Assembly: GCF_024722015.1 (NCBI RefSeq)
Contig: NZ_JANQBD010000036.1
Coordinates: 1 to 64,000, forward strand
Origin: Paenibacillus radicis (ex Xue et al. 2023)
GTDB taxonomy: Bacteria > Bacillota > Bacilli > Paenibacillales > NBRC-103111
Length of the DNA: 64,000 nt
Reading direction: 5' to 3'
The translations under genes were made by a program, and so were the position numbers. The notes below the pieces were generated by a model. The model was not told where the DNA came from. It worked only from the letters and a program-made list of their open reading frames with translations, and did no database searches. Within the stretch, counting starts at the first letter, position 1. Each line of letters opens with the position of its first letter. Shown here in pieces: positions 24,674-31,470 of this stretch.

Positions 24674-24740
24674 GAGTCCCCCACCCAAACCCTCCCCGTC
24701 GGGAGGGCTCCAAGGGCTGGCCGCCCTCTGGACACCCGCT
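24674..24740. repeat. Intergenic direct repeat, unit 1
   Basis: This 67-nt unit is nearly identical to 24857-24922, differing by one T/C change and GG versus A. It contains two adjacent hairpins: CCCTCCC/GGGAGGG and CCAAGGGC/GCCCTCTGG. Paired hairpins of this size resemble REP-type palindromes. No coding potential is supported. Confidence 0.8.
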
Positions 24741-24792
24741 AACGTCTTGGGGTGGGAGGCAGATTGGCGTTTCGTATGCTATTATAGGTGGA

Positions 24793-24823
24793 GGATCGCT
24801 TTCGTCCCTAGGGGACACGCTTT
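24793..24823. repeat. Left arm of long imperfect inverted repeat
   Basis: This 31-nt segment (core ATCGCT, CGTCCCTA, GGGACACGCTT) is repeated in inverted orientation at 25088-25116. Together with ATTGGCG (24764-24770) versus CGCCAAT (25142-25148), and the C-rich palindromes beyond, it shows that the gap contains two copies of one mosaic element facing each other. Confidence 0.75.
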
Positions 24824-24856
24824 CAGTTAGTGTTCCGCCCCCACCCAAACCCTCCA

Positions 24857-24922
24857 GAGTCCCCCACCCAAACCCTCCCCGCCGGGAGGGCTCCAAGGGC
24901 TACCGCCCTCTGGACACCCGCT
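24857..24922. repeat. Intergenic direct repeat, unit 2
   Basis: This is the second copy of the 67-nt unit at 24674-24740. The CCCTCCC/GGGAGGG hairpin is conserved, with the loop changed from CGTC to CGCC. It begins GAGTCCCCCACCC, as does unit 1, and ends GGACACCCGCT. Confidence 0.8.
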
Positions 24923-25087
24923 TTATTGGGGAAGGAGCTTCGACAGTTCTTCGATGGGGTGGAGGTGATATGAGCGCGTTAGTCGTGGCTGCTTTGGCTT
25001 CGCGAAGCAAGCCACTCCACGCTTGCATAGTGTGCGGTAACAGGCTAGATCAGAGTGTCCCATTCATAAAGGCAGGAGATCAGAGGT

Positions 25088-25116
25088 GAAGCGTGTCCCG
25101 TAGGGACGGTAGCGAT
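25088..25116. repeat. Right arm of long imperfect inverted repeat
   Basis: GAAGCGTGTCCC, TAGGGACG and AGCGAT mirror the left arm at 24793-24823 with few changes. Confidence 0.75.
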
Positions 25117-25163
25117 GTAAGTACATAAGGCTCCAAGGAAGCGCCAATCAAACCTCCTCCCCC

Positions 25164-25187
25164 AAACCCTCCCGGCGGGGAGGGTTT
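25164..25187. repeat. Perfect 10-bp palindrome upstream of rnmV
   Basis: AAACCCTCCC pairs with GGGAGGGTTT around GGCG. It is the inverted counterpart of the CCCTCCC/GGGAGGG hairpin of the direct repeats and lies 40 nt before rnmV, so it could fold in the rnmV leader. Confidence 0.75.
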
Positions 25188-25227
25188 GGGAGGGGGAAAT
25201 CCGGAGGGTTTGGGAGGGGTGAAATAA

Positions 25228-25773
25228 GTGATCAAGGAAATTATTGTGGTTGAAGGAAAAGATGATACAACGGCTATAAAACGAGCGGTTGAGGCGGAAA
25301 CGATTGAGACCGGCGGATCGGCGATTAACAAGGACATTATTAAACGAATCAAGCTTGCCCAGCAGCGGCGTGGTGTAATTGTGCTGACCGACCCGGATCA
25401 TGCCGGAGAGCGGATTCGTAAGATTATTACTGCCCAAGTGCCTGGCTGCAAGCATGCCTTTATAACGCAGGAGAATGCGACAAGCAAAGGGGATATTGGG
25501 GTAGAGAATGCATCTGTGGAGACGATCCGTGAAGCACTCTCTAACTTGCGTACGGATTATGAGTCAGCAGAGTCCGATATTACTTTAGACGATCTGGTTG
25601 CGGCAGGATTAATAGTTCATCCCCAAGCTGCTTCGCGACGTATGGCTGTAGGGAAAGTGTTGGGGATTGGCTATTGTAACGGCAAGCAATTTTATAAACG
25701 ATGCAGAATGTTCCAAATCACACGTGAAGAATTTGCGGCTGCTTGGCGGCAGCTGGATAAAGAAGAGGGGTAA
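25228..25773 (+). CDS. rnmV: Ribonuclease M5
   Basis: RNase M5 matures the 5S rRNA precursor. The 181-residue protein has the Toprim domain (VVEGKDD at 7-13, with the catalytic glutamate, and LTDPDHAGERIR near 51-62) and the C-terminal helical RNA- and L18-binding domain. GTG 25228 follows GGGAGGGGTG by six bases. It sits directly upstream of ksgA, as in B. subtilis, and both are needed for ribosomal RNA maturation. Its leader is made of G-rich repeat sequence, which may reduce access to the ribosome-binding site. Confidence 0.94.
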   Translation: MIKEIIVVEGKDDTTAIKRAVEAETIETGGSAINKDIIKRIKLAQQRRGVIVLTDPDHAGERIRKIITAQVPGCKHAFITQENATSKGDIGVENASVETIREALSNLRTDYESAESDITLDDLVAAGLIVHPQAASRRMAVGKVLGIGYCNGKQFYKRCRMFQITREEFAAAWRQLDKEEG

Positions 25774-25785
25774 GTAGAGTTAACC

Positions 25786-26697
25786 ATGGATACAGTCAAA
25801 CCAACCGTACAAGAGGATATAGCTTCCCCAAAGAGAACCAATGAACTTTTGAAAAGACATGGTCTTGTATTGAAAAAAAGTCTGGGCCAAAATTTCCTGG
25901 TGGATCCGAACATTTTACATAAAATTGTTTCCGCTGCCGGGCTGGATGTATCTAAAGGAGTGCTGGAGATCGGTCCAGGGATCGGCGCATTAACCCAGCA
26001 GCTGTCCAAAATCGCAGGTAAAGTAGTAGCTATCGAGATCGACCAGCGGCTCTTGCCGCTTCTTCAGGAGACTTTAAGTGCTTATTCTCACGCTAGTGTC
26101 ATTCATGGTGATGTACTGAAGGTGGATTTAAGTCCTTTATTTGACGAGCAGTTTCAAGGGTTCGAACAAGTCAGTGTTGTTGCAAATTTGCCTTATTATA
26201 TAACGACGCCGATTATTATGAAGCTGTTGGAAGAGAAACTTCCTCTTGAGAATATTGTTGTCATGATTCAGAAGGAAGTAGCTGATCGGATGTCTGCAAA
26301 GCCGGGCGGCAAAGAGTATGGCAGCCTAAGCATTGCCGTACAGTATTATTGCGAACCGGAGATTGTAACTATAGTTCCGCGTACAGTCTTTATTCCTCAG
26401 CCCAATGTGGATTCTGCTGTCATTAAATTAAAGGTGCGCCAGCAGCCTGCCGTTGAAGTAGAGGATGAAGCTTTTTTCTTTGATGTGGTTCAAGCGTCCT
26501 TCGTACAGCGCAGAAAAACGATATATAACAACTTGGCAGCCCGTTATTTCAGTAAAGAGACGAAAGGGCAGCTGGAGGCCATATTACAGGGGGCGGGGAT
26601 TGAGCCTTCCCGTAGGGGAGAAACGCTTTCTATGCAAGAATATGCGCGACTCAGCCGAGCGTTATCAGCAGCTTTGGGAAAACTTGAGAATGGATAG
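25786..26697 (+). CDS. ksgA: 16S rRNA dimethyladenosine transferase
   Basis: KsgA (RsmA) dimethylates A1518 and A1519 of 16S rRNA. The 303-residue protein has KKSLGQNFLVDPN at about 31-43, the SAM-binding EIGPGIGALTQQL, and the catalytic NLPYYITTPII near 136. The gene starts 13 nt after rnmV and is likely co-transcribed. The ribosome-binding region GAGGGG lies about 15 nt upstream; TAGAG is nearer but weak. The length is slightly longer than the typical 270-290 because of an N-terminal extension. Confidence 0.95.
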   Translation: MDTVKPTVQEDIASPKRTNELLKRHGLVLKKSLGQNFLVDPNILHKIVSAAGLDVSKGVLEIGPGIGALTQQLSKIAGKVVAIEIDQRLLPLLQETLSAYSHASVIHGDVLKVDLSPLFDEQFQGFEQVSVVANLPYYITTPIIMKLLEEKLPLENIVVMIQKEVADRMSAKPGGKEYGSLSIAVQYYCEPEIVTIVPRTVFIPQPNVDSAVIKLKVRQQPAVEVEDEAFFFDVVQASFVQRRKTIYNNLAARYFSKETKGQLEAILQGAGIEPSRRGETLSMQEYARLSRALSAALGKLENG

Positions 26698-26758
26698 CAG
26701 TAGATCGACAAAATCATTCCATACAGGTCATCTGAATGTAAAAGGGGTATCGCTATTC

Positions 26759-26786
26759 ACCAAATGCCTATAAAGGCCATAGGATA
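26759..26786 (+). promoter_or_regulatory. Sigma-K promoter of yabG
   Basis: CACC (26758-26761) followed after 16 nt by CATAGGATA (26778-26786) matches the sigma-K consensus mACm-N16-CATAnnnTA completely. yabG is a sigma-K gene in B. subtilis. The implied start is near 26793, leaving a very short leader that still keeps GGAGG. Confidence 0.65.
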
Positions 26787-26807
26787 GACGAGGGAGGCGA
26801 TTTGCCC

Positions 26808-27686
26808 ATGAAACAGGGAGACCTGGTCACTCGTAGATCTTATGGTGGTGACATCCTTTTTAGAATTCAGGACATCCTGCAGCAGCAAGCAGTGCTGCGA
26901 GGGGTAGACTATCGTTTGCTAGCCGATGCTCCTATTCAAGATTTAACCACAGCGTCACAATTTGACCCCTATCAATATGCAGGATCTGTTAAACCGGCAT
27001 GGATGGACTCGATGCGCAGGAAACAGGTGCAATCTGCCACTGCACCCTTGCAGGATAGCCTAAGTATGCCATCAGCAGAGAATGCTGCTCAAAGTTACTT
27101 TGAAATGCCTGGAAAGGTGCTTCATTTGGACGGAGACCCTGCTTATTTGCGAAAATGCATGAGTCTGTACGGGGAGCTTAGAGTACCTGTAGAGGGCTTT
27201 TATGTGGCTGAGGTGGATATGGCCGATGCTTTATATCGAATGCTGCCGCAAATCAGGCCGGATATAGTAGTCATAACAGGTCATGATGCCATACTAAAAG
27301 GTAGACGAAACGGAGATATCGGCCAGCTCAGCAGCTATAAGAACTCACACAACTTTGTTAAAGCGGTCAGGGTGGCCAGACAATATGAGAAGAATAAAGA
27401 TACGCTCACAGTCATTGCGGGTGCATGTCAATCTCATTTTGAAGCACTGCTGCAAGCGGGGGCCAACTATGCCAGTTCACCGGCAAGGGTCTTGATTCAT
27501 GCGTTTGATCCACTGTGTGTAGCAGCCAAGGTGTCCTTCACATCTATTAAGGATACGGTTAATATGGTCGATGTTATCAGGCTTACGCACAGTGGATTGG
27601 AAGGCATGGGTGGGATTGAATCCCGGGGAAGCTACCGTCGTGGAGTGCCCAGAGTTCAAAAAAATATTCCTGTTCAAGCACCCTAG
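26808..27686 (+). CDS. yabG: Sporulation-specific protease YabG
   Basis: YabG is a cysteine protease made in the mother cell that processes spore coat proteins such as SpoIVA and SafA. The 292-residue protein has the family's N-terminal MKQGDLVTRRSYGGDILFRI and the central ITGHDAILKGRRNG with the catalytic-domain histidine, followed by AGACQSHFEALLQAGANYAS, which carries the likely catalytic cysteine. ATG 26808 has GGAGG ten bases upstream and is chosen over TTG 26802. A perfect sigma-K promoter lies upstream and a palindromic terminator downstream. Confidence 0.93.
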   Translation: MKQGDLVTRRSYGGDILFRIQDILQQQAVLRGVDYRLLADAPIQDLTTASQFDPYQYAGSVKPAWMDSMRRKQVQSATAPLQDSLSMPSAENAAQSYFEMPGKVLHLDGDPAYLRKCMSLYGELRVPVEGFYVAEVDMADALYRMLPQIRPDIVVITGHDAILKGRRNGDIGQLSSYKNSHNFVKAVRVARQYEKNKDTLTVIAGACQSHFEALLQAGANYASSPARVLIHAFDPLCVAAKVSFTSIKDTVNMVDVIRLTHSGLEGMGGIESRGSYRRGVPRVQKNIPVQAP

Positions 27687-27700
27687 GGTGCTTTTTCTTT
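27677..27700 (+). terminator. Terminator after yabG
   Basis: AGCACCC pairs with GGGTGCT around a TA centre and is followed by TTTTTCTTTT. The stem overlaps the last codons of yabG. Confidence 0.85.
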
Positions 27701-27775
27701 TGAAAATAAGACGATTTTGTGAACGGACGAGGTCTTTTTATAGCCAAAACCTTACTCCATATAGGAAATATGCCG

Positions 27776-27805
27776 TTGACAACAGGTTTGTGTGACTGAT
27801 ATAAT
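27776..27805 (+). promoter_or_regulatory. Sigma-A promoter P1 upstream of veg
   Basis: TTGACA and a perfect TATAAT are separated by 18 nt. It lies 36 nt upstream of a second promoter, so veg has tandem vegetative promoters. Confidence 0.82.
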
Positions 27806-27817
27806 ATTTGTTCTAAT

Positions 27818-27846
27818 TTGACATACTACCACTATTGCTGTATACT
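27818..27846 (+). promoter_or_regulatory. Sigma-A promoter P2 of veg
   Basis: TTGACA and TATACT are separated by 17 nt and lie 26 nt before the veg start codon. The veg promoter of B. subtilis is one of its strongest vegetative promoters, which fits this near-consensus pair. Confidence 0.88.
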
Positions 27847-27872
27847 TTGTAAGGAAAGAGGTGGAGTGGTCA

Positions 27873-28145
27873 ATGGCTAAAAACGCGCTGTTGGAGATCA
27901 AACGCAGTTTGGAACCTCATGTCGGACAGAAAATCATGCTAAGAGCAAATGGTGGTCGCCGTAAAACGATCGAACGATCCGGTGTATTGGAGGAGACCTA
28001 CCCTTCCGTTTTTATCGTGAAGCTGGATCAGGAACAAAACGCGTTTAAGCGAGTCTCATACAGTTACGCAGACATACTTACGGAGTCCGTGGAAGTTACC
28101 GTTTGTAACGATGACGGACAAGTACGGATCACTATACAGCAATAA
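27873..28145 (+). CDS. veg: Veg protein
   Basis: Veg is a small cytosolic protein that stimulates biofilm matrix genes in B. subtilis by inhibiting SinR. The 90-residue product is strongly conserved: ANGGRRKTIERSGVLEETYPS and SYSYADILTESVEV match the family. ATG 27873 has AGAGGTG nine bases upstream; an upstream in-frame GTG overlaps that site. Two near-consensus sigma-A promoters precede it and a terminator follows, so it is an abundant monocistronic message. Confidence 0.95.
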   Translation: MAKNALLEIKRSLEPHVGQKIMLRANGGRRKTIERSGVLEETYPSVFIVKLDQEQNAFKRVSYSYADILTESVEVTVCNDDGQVRITIQQ

Positions 28146-28153
28146 TATACATA

Positions 28154-28184
28154 AACAGCATGCCTGCGGGGCGTGCTGTTTTTT
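28154..28184 (+). terminator. Terminator after veg
   Basis: AACAGCATGCC pairs with GGCGTGCTGTT around a short loop and continues into T6. Confidence 0.88.
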
Positions 28185-28206
28185 GTATATGCCCCTATTA
28201 TTGCCT

Positions 28207-28236
28207 GCATGTAACGCTAAACCTCCGGACATACTA
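28207..28236 (+). promoter_or_regulatory. Sigma-G promoter of sspF
   Basis: GCATG (28207-28211) and CATACTA (28230-28236) are exactly 18 nt apart and match the sigma-G consensus gHATR-N18-CATWHTA. The sspF start codon lies 31 nt downstream. sspF is a forespore gene in B. subtilis. Confidence 0.85.
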
Positions 28237-28267
28237 CTCCTATCTTACCGCAAAGGAGGAAACACGC

Positions 28268-28465
28268 ATGTCACGCAGGAACCGTGGAGTAATGTCGGAA
28301 GGGTTCAAATACGAGCTTGCGAAGGACTTGGGTTTTTATGAAACTGTGCAGCGTGAAGGCTGGGGAGGTATACGTACGAAGGATGCGGGCAACATGGTAA
28401 AAAGAGCGATTCAAATTGCCGAGCAAGCATCCAAACAGCAACCGCAGCAACCGCCAAGGTATTGA
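28268..28465 (+). CDS. sspF: Small acid-soluble spore protein SspF
   Basis: SspF is an alpha/beta-type SASP that coats forespore DNA. The 65-residue protein keeps RRNRGVMSEGFKYELAKDLG, GGIRTKDAGNMVKRAI and the GPR protease site region (EL-AKD). It ends in a Gln-Pro-rich tail. AAAGGAGG lies nine bases before ATG 28268; upstream in-frame codons come from the veg terminator and are not used. A consensus sigma-G promoter precedes it and a terminator follows. Confidence 0.94.
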   Translation: MSRRNRGVMSEGFKYELAKDLGFYETVQREGWGGIRTKDAGNMVKRAIQIAEQASKQQPQQPPRY

Positions 28466-28493
28466 TTAAGTAGTTCAAAACCGTTCAACGGAG

Positions 28494-28529
28494 GCTAGAG
28501 TGCGCAGAGCGCGGCTTTAGCTTTTTTTT
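28494..28529 (+). terminator. Terminator after sspF
   Basis: GCTAGAGTGCGC pairs with GCGCGGCTTTAGC around AGA, with small mismatches, and is followed by eight T. Confidence 0.85.
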
Positions 28530-28629
28530 GTTGCTTTTTTGGTATAGTATTAGTATTAGAACTTTTCCAGCATTTTTCCGTTAGTGGAATGACTGCTGTG
28601 AAGCAATAGAGCTGCAAAGAAGGTGTCCT

Positions 28630-29484
28630 ATGAAAGTTTTTGAGAAAGCGCCGGCCAAAATTAATCTCATGCTGGATGTACTGCGTAAACGGGAAGATGG
28701 GTATCACGAGGTTGAAATGATTATGACCATGGTAGACCTCGCCGACCGTATTGAAATGCAGGAGCTGCCCAGAGATACGATTATGATTTCAAGCCAAGCC
28801 GGATACATACCGTTGGATGAGAAAAATTTGGCGTTCCAGGCAGCCAGATTAATCAAAGATCGTTACGATGTGAAGCAAGGTGTTTACATACATTTGGATA
28901 AAAAAATACCGGTCGCTGCAGGCCTAGCTGGAGGAAGCAGTGATGCGGCTGCCACTCTGCGCGGTCTGAATCGGCTGTGGGGGCTTGGCATTCCGATGGC
29001 AGAGCTCCAGCGATTAGGAGCCGAACTCGGCTCTGACGTGCCTTTCTGTGTTACTGGCGGAACCGCAATTGCTCGTGGGCGTGGCGAAAAGCTGGAGCCG
29101 ATCGAGGCGCCGCCGCAATGCTGGGTTGTATTGGCCAAGCCTCCAATTAACGTCTCGACGGCAGATGTTTACGGTAAGCTGAGAGCTAACGCCATCCAGC
29201 ATCATCCGTCAGCGGAGCTGGTATTGGAGGCTATTCGACTGAAGCGATTTGATTTGTTGTGTGATCGACTGGGAAACGTGCTGGAGGAAGTTACGTTGGA
29301 TTTGTACCCGGAGGTTAGACGGCTCAAGGAATGTATGCTGCGGCTTGGTGCTGATGGTGTGCTTATGTCGGGCAGCGGGCCTACCGTATTCGGTTTGGTG
29401 TCCAAGGAAGCGAAGGTAGCCAGAATTTATAATGGACTGCGGGGATTTTGCAAGGATGTATTCGCCGTTCGTCTTTTGACCTGA
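28630..29484 (+). CDS. ispE: 4-diphosphocytidyl-2-C-methyl-D-erythritol kinase
   Basis: IspE phosphorylates CDP-ME in the MEP pathway of isoprenoid synthesis. The 284-residue protein has the GHMP-kinase motifs FEKAPAKINLMLDVL at the N-terminus, the ATP loop PVAAGLAGGSSDAAA near 95-109, and SGSGPTVFGL near 249. The start has GAAGGTG upstream. In Bacillales the gene lies between sspF and purR, as here. It is expected to be an essential housekeeping gene with its own promoter after the sspF terminator. Confidence 0.96.
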   Translation: MKVFEKAPAKINLMLDVLRKREDGYHEVEMIMTMVDLADRIEMQELPRDTIMISSQAGYIPLDEKNLAFQAARLIKDRYDVKQGVYIHLDKKIPVAAGLAGGSSDAAATLRGLNRLWGLGIPMAELQRLGAELGSDVPFCVTGGTAIARGRGEKLEPIEAPPQCWVVLAKPPINVSTADVYGKLRANAIQHHPSAELVLEAIRLKRFDLLCDRLGNVLEEVTLDLYPEVRRLKECMLRLGADGVLMSGSGPTVFGLVSKEAKVARIYNGLRGFCKDVFAVRLLT

Positions 29485-29538
29485 TGATGTTAAATTCCGT
29501 GATGTCACATACATGTTAGAATAATTTTCATGGACATC

Positions 29539-29568
29539 TTGAAAAAATACGTATAAAAATGGTATATT
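29539..29568 (+). promoter_or_regulatory. Sigma-A promoter of purR
   Basis: TTGAAA and TATATT are separated by 18 nt, 52 nt before the purR start codon. Confidence 0.6.
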
Positions 29569-29576
29569 CATGTTAT

Positions 29577-29589
29577 ATTATTCGGATTT
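29577..29589 (-). promoter_or_regulatory. PurBox-like PurR operator
   Basis: ATTATTCGGATTT is the reverse complement of a sequence that matches the PurBox AWWWCCGAACWWT at 12 of 13 positions. It lies between the purR promoter and start codon, where autoregulation would act. I do not see a clear upstream partner box. Confidence 0.5.
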
Positions 29590-29619
29590 TATGCCATTTT
29601 ACGATGAGGGGTGCCACCA

Positions 29620-30447
29620 ATGAAAAAGTTAAAACGAAGTGCAAGATTGGTCGAAATGACGCAATACTTGCTTTTTCGCCCCCATACACTTATTCCTTTA
29701 ACTACATTTGCGGATCGGTACAATTCGGCTAAATCATCTATAAGCGAAGATTTAGCGATTATAAAGGAAGTGTTTGAGGAAGAGGGGCTTGGTGATTTAC
29801 AAACTTTAGCGGGTGCGGCCGGAGGGGTGAAGTTTATCCCTAAAGTGTCCAAAGCAGCATCCCTGCAGTTTATTCAAGGTATATGCAAACAGCTGGAGCA
29901 GCCGGAACGCATTTTGCCGGGCGGTTATATGTACATGTCGGATATTATGGGCCAGCCGTTCATTTTGAATGAAGTAGGCAAGATGTTTGCAACCGCTTTT
30001 TCTTCGAAGGACATTGATGTAGTTATGACAGTGGAAACCAAGGGAATTCCGATTGCTTATGCAACGGCTTCTTTCTTAAATCTGCCTGTTGTAATTGTCA
30101 GACGCGATAACAAAGTAACGGAAGGCTCAGCAGTGAGCATCAACTATGTATCCGGCTCCAACAAGCGTATTCAGACGATGTCTTTGTCGCGGAGAGCTTT
30201 GAAGGAAGAGTCGCGAGTGCTGATTATAGACGATTTTATGCGGGTTGGCGGTACGGTGCATGGGATGATGGACTTGTTGAAAGAGTTTAGAGCGACAGTA
30301 AAAGGGGTCGGCGTATTTGTGGAGTCCGGAGAAGTAGAGGAGCATCTGGTGGAAGAGTATATTTCACTGGCCAAGCTGTCTGGAGTTGATCCGAAAACCA
30401 AGCAAATTACGGTTGTGCCCGGTAATTATTTCTACGATGGAGAGTGA
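29620..30447 (+). CDS. purR: Purine operon repressor PurR
   Basis: PurR represses purine synthesis genes and responds to PRPP. The 275-residue protein has an N-terminal winged helix (RSARLVEMTQYLLFRPHTLI and SAKSSISEDLAIIKEVF) and a C-terminal phosphoribosyltransferase-like domain with the PRPP loop VLIIDDFMRVGGTVHG near 200. ATG 29620 follows GAGGGG by eight bases. It is followed by ridA after only 6 nt, so the two form an operon, as in B. subtilis. Confidence 0.95.
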   Translation: MKKLKRSARLVEMTQYLLFRPHTLIPLTTFADRYNSAKSSISEDLAIIKEVFEEEGLGDLQTLAGAAGGVKFIPKVSKAASLQFIQGICKQLEQPERILPGGYMYMSDIMGQPFILNEVGKMFATAFSSKDIDVVMTVETKGIPIAYATASFLNLPVVIVRRDNKVTEGSAVSINYVSGSNKRIQTMSLSRRALKEESRVLIIDDFMRVGGTVHGMMDLLKEFRATVKGVGVFVESGEVEEHLVEEYISLAKLSGVDPKTKQITVVPGNYFYDGE

Positions 30448-30453
30448 CCTATT

Positions 30454-30840
30454 ATGGGATTGAATATAATTGCAACTAATCAAGCTCCAGCAGCTATAGG
30501 ACCTTATTCGCAAGCTGTACAATTTGGAGAGCTTCTTTTTACATCCGGACAAATTCCGCTTGGACTTGATGGACAAGTTGTAGAAGGTGGGATCGAAGAA
30601 CAGACACATCAAGTATTTCGAAATTTGAAAGCGGTTTTGGAAGCGGGAGGCTCATCTTTTGCTCATGTAATTAAAGCGACAGTATTTATTAAAGATATGA
30701 ATCAGTTCGCGCAGGTCAACCAAATCTATGCAGAGTACTTTGGAGACCATAAACCGGCTCGTTCAACTGTCGAAGTAGCGCGGCTGCCGAAGGATGTTTT
30801 TGTCGAAATAGAGCTGATCGCAACAGTTATTGTCGAATAA
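30454..30840 (+). CDS. ridA: RidA family enamine/imine deaminase (YabJ)
   Basis: RidA hydrolyses reactive enamine and imine intermediates made by PLP enzymes. The 128-residue trimer subunit has NQAPAAIGPYSQAVQFG, FTSGQIPLG, and the ARSTVEVARLPKDVFVEIE segment with the active-site arginine. Start ATG 30454 overlaps the ribosome-binding GAGAGTGACC of the purR end. Co-transcription with purR is likely. Confidence 0.95.
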   Translation: MGLNIIATNQAPAAIGPYSQAVQFGELLFTSGQIPLGLDGQVVEGGIEEQTHQVFRNLKAVLEAGGSSFAHVIKATVFIKDMNQFAQVNQIYAEYFGDHKPARSTVEVARLPKDVFVEIELIATVIVE

Positions 30841-30890
30841 TTTAAAATTAATCAAATATTTATTAAATTAAATAAATTTATATAAAATAA
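30841..30890 (+). promoter_or_regulatory. AT-rich upstream box of spoVG
   Basis: This 50-nt stretch is about 90 percent A+T, with runs such as AAATAAATTTATATAAAATAA. In B. subtilis an AT-rich box in the same position stimulates the spoVG promoter and is a target of AbrB. The match in place and composition is clear; binding is inferred. Confidence 0.6.
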
Positions 30891-30919
30891 GAAGGAATTT
30901 GCCCTAAAATGTGGAATTT
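30891..30919 (+). promoter_or_regulatory. Sigma-H promoter of spoVG
   Basis: GAAGGAATT (30891-30899) and GTGGAATTT (30911-30919), separated by 11 nt, match the sigma-H consensus RnAGGAwWW and RnnGAATww completely. spoVG is the classical sigma-H gene. Confidence 0.9.
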
Positions 30920-30961
30920 TATAGACCAAGTCTTCTAGATGGGAAAAGGTGGTGAACACTA

Positions 30962-31246
30962 GTGCAGATTACAGACGTGAGACTCCGTCGGGTTAACTCC
31001 GAAGGAAGAATGAAAGCCATTGCTTCCATAACCATCGACAACGAATTTGTGGTTCATGACATTCGTGTGATTGACGGTAACAACGGTATGTTCGTGGCGA
31101 TGCCAAGCAAACGAACGCCCGATGGAGAGTTCAGGGATATCGCTCATCCGATTTCTTCCTCTACCCGCGAAAAGATTCAAGCTGCTGTTTTGGCAGAGTA
31201 CGACCGTGCAGCGACTGAGGAAGAAGTAATCGTTGAAGGGGCATAA
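30962..31246 (+). CDS. spoVG: SpoVG, regulator of septum formation and RNA-binding protein
   Basis: SpoVG affects asymmetric division and acts as a nucleic-acid-binding regulator. The 94-residue protein is highly conserved: ITDVRLRRVNSEGRMKAIAS, VVHDIRVIDGNNGMFVAMPS and KRTPDGEFRDIAHPI. The start is GTG 30962 with AAAAGGTGGTG upstream. It has an AT-rich box and a consensus sigma-H promoter upstream, and a strong terminator downstream. The C-terminus is acidic (ATEEEVIVEGA). Confidence 0.96.
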   Translation: MQITDVRLRRVNSEGRMKAIASITIDNEFVVHDIRVIDGNNGMFVAMPSKRTPDGEFRDIAHPISSSTREKIQAAVLAEYDRAATEEEVIVEGA

Positions 31247-31259
31247 TCGACGAGTTTGG

Positions 31260-31289
31260 GAGAGCCGCAAGCGGCTCTCTTTTCTTTTT
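31260..31289 (+). terminator. Terminator after spoVG
   Basis: GAGAGCCGC pairs perfectly with GCGGCTCTC around AA and is followed by TTTTCTTTTT. Confidence 0.93.
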
Positions 31290-31470
31290 GCATAAATTCA
31301 TATATATTTGAATGCAGGGCGTAGTATGTTGCGCATAAGATAGTAGGAGCTGTTTTTAGGATTATTTTGATAATGAGGATGTTTGAAATAATGGGGCGCG
31401 CGTGTTTTTGGCTCGCTTCTTTTTGCGACATGACACTAGTGAGTATTTTTTGATAGAGGGAGTGACCGGA

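Noticed and set aside
24619..25089. 156-codon open frame in the yabE-rnmV gap
   Set aside because: It is made of the repeat units (VPHPNPPRREGSKG occurs twice) and lacks a ribosome-binding site; it reflects repeat sequence, not a gene.
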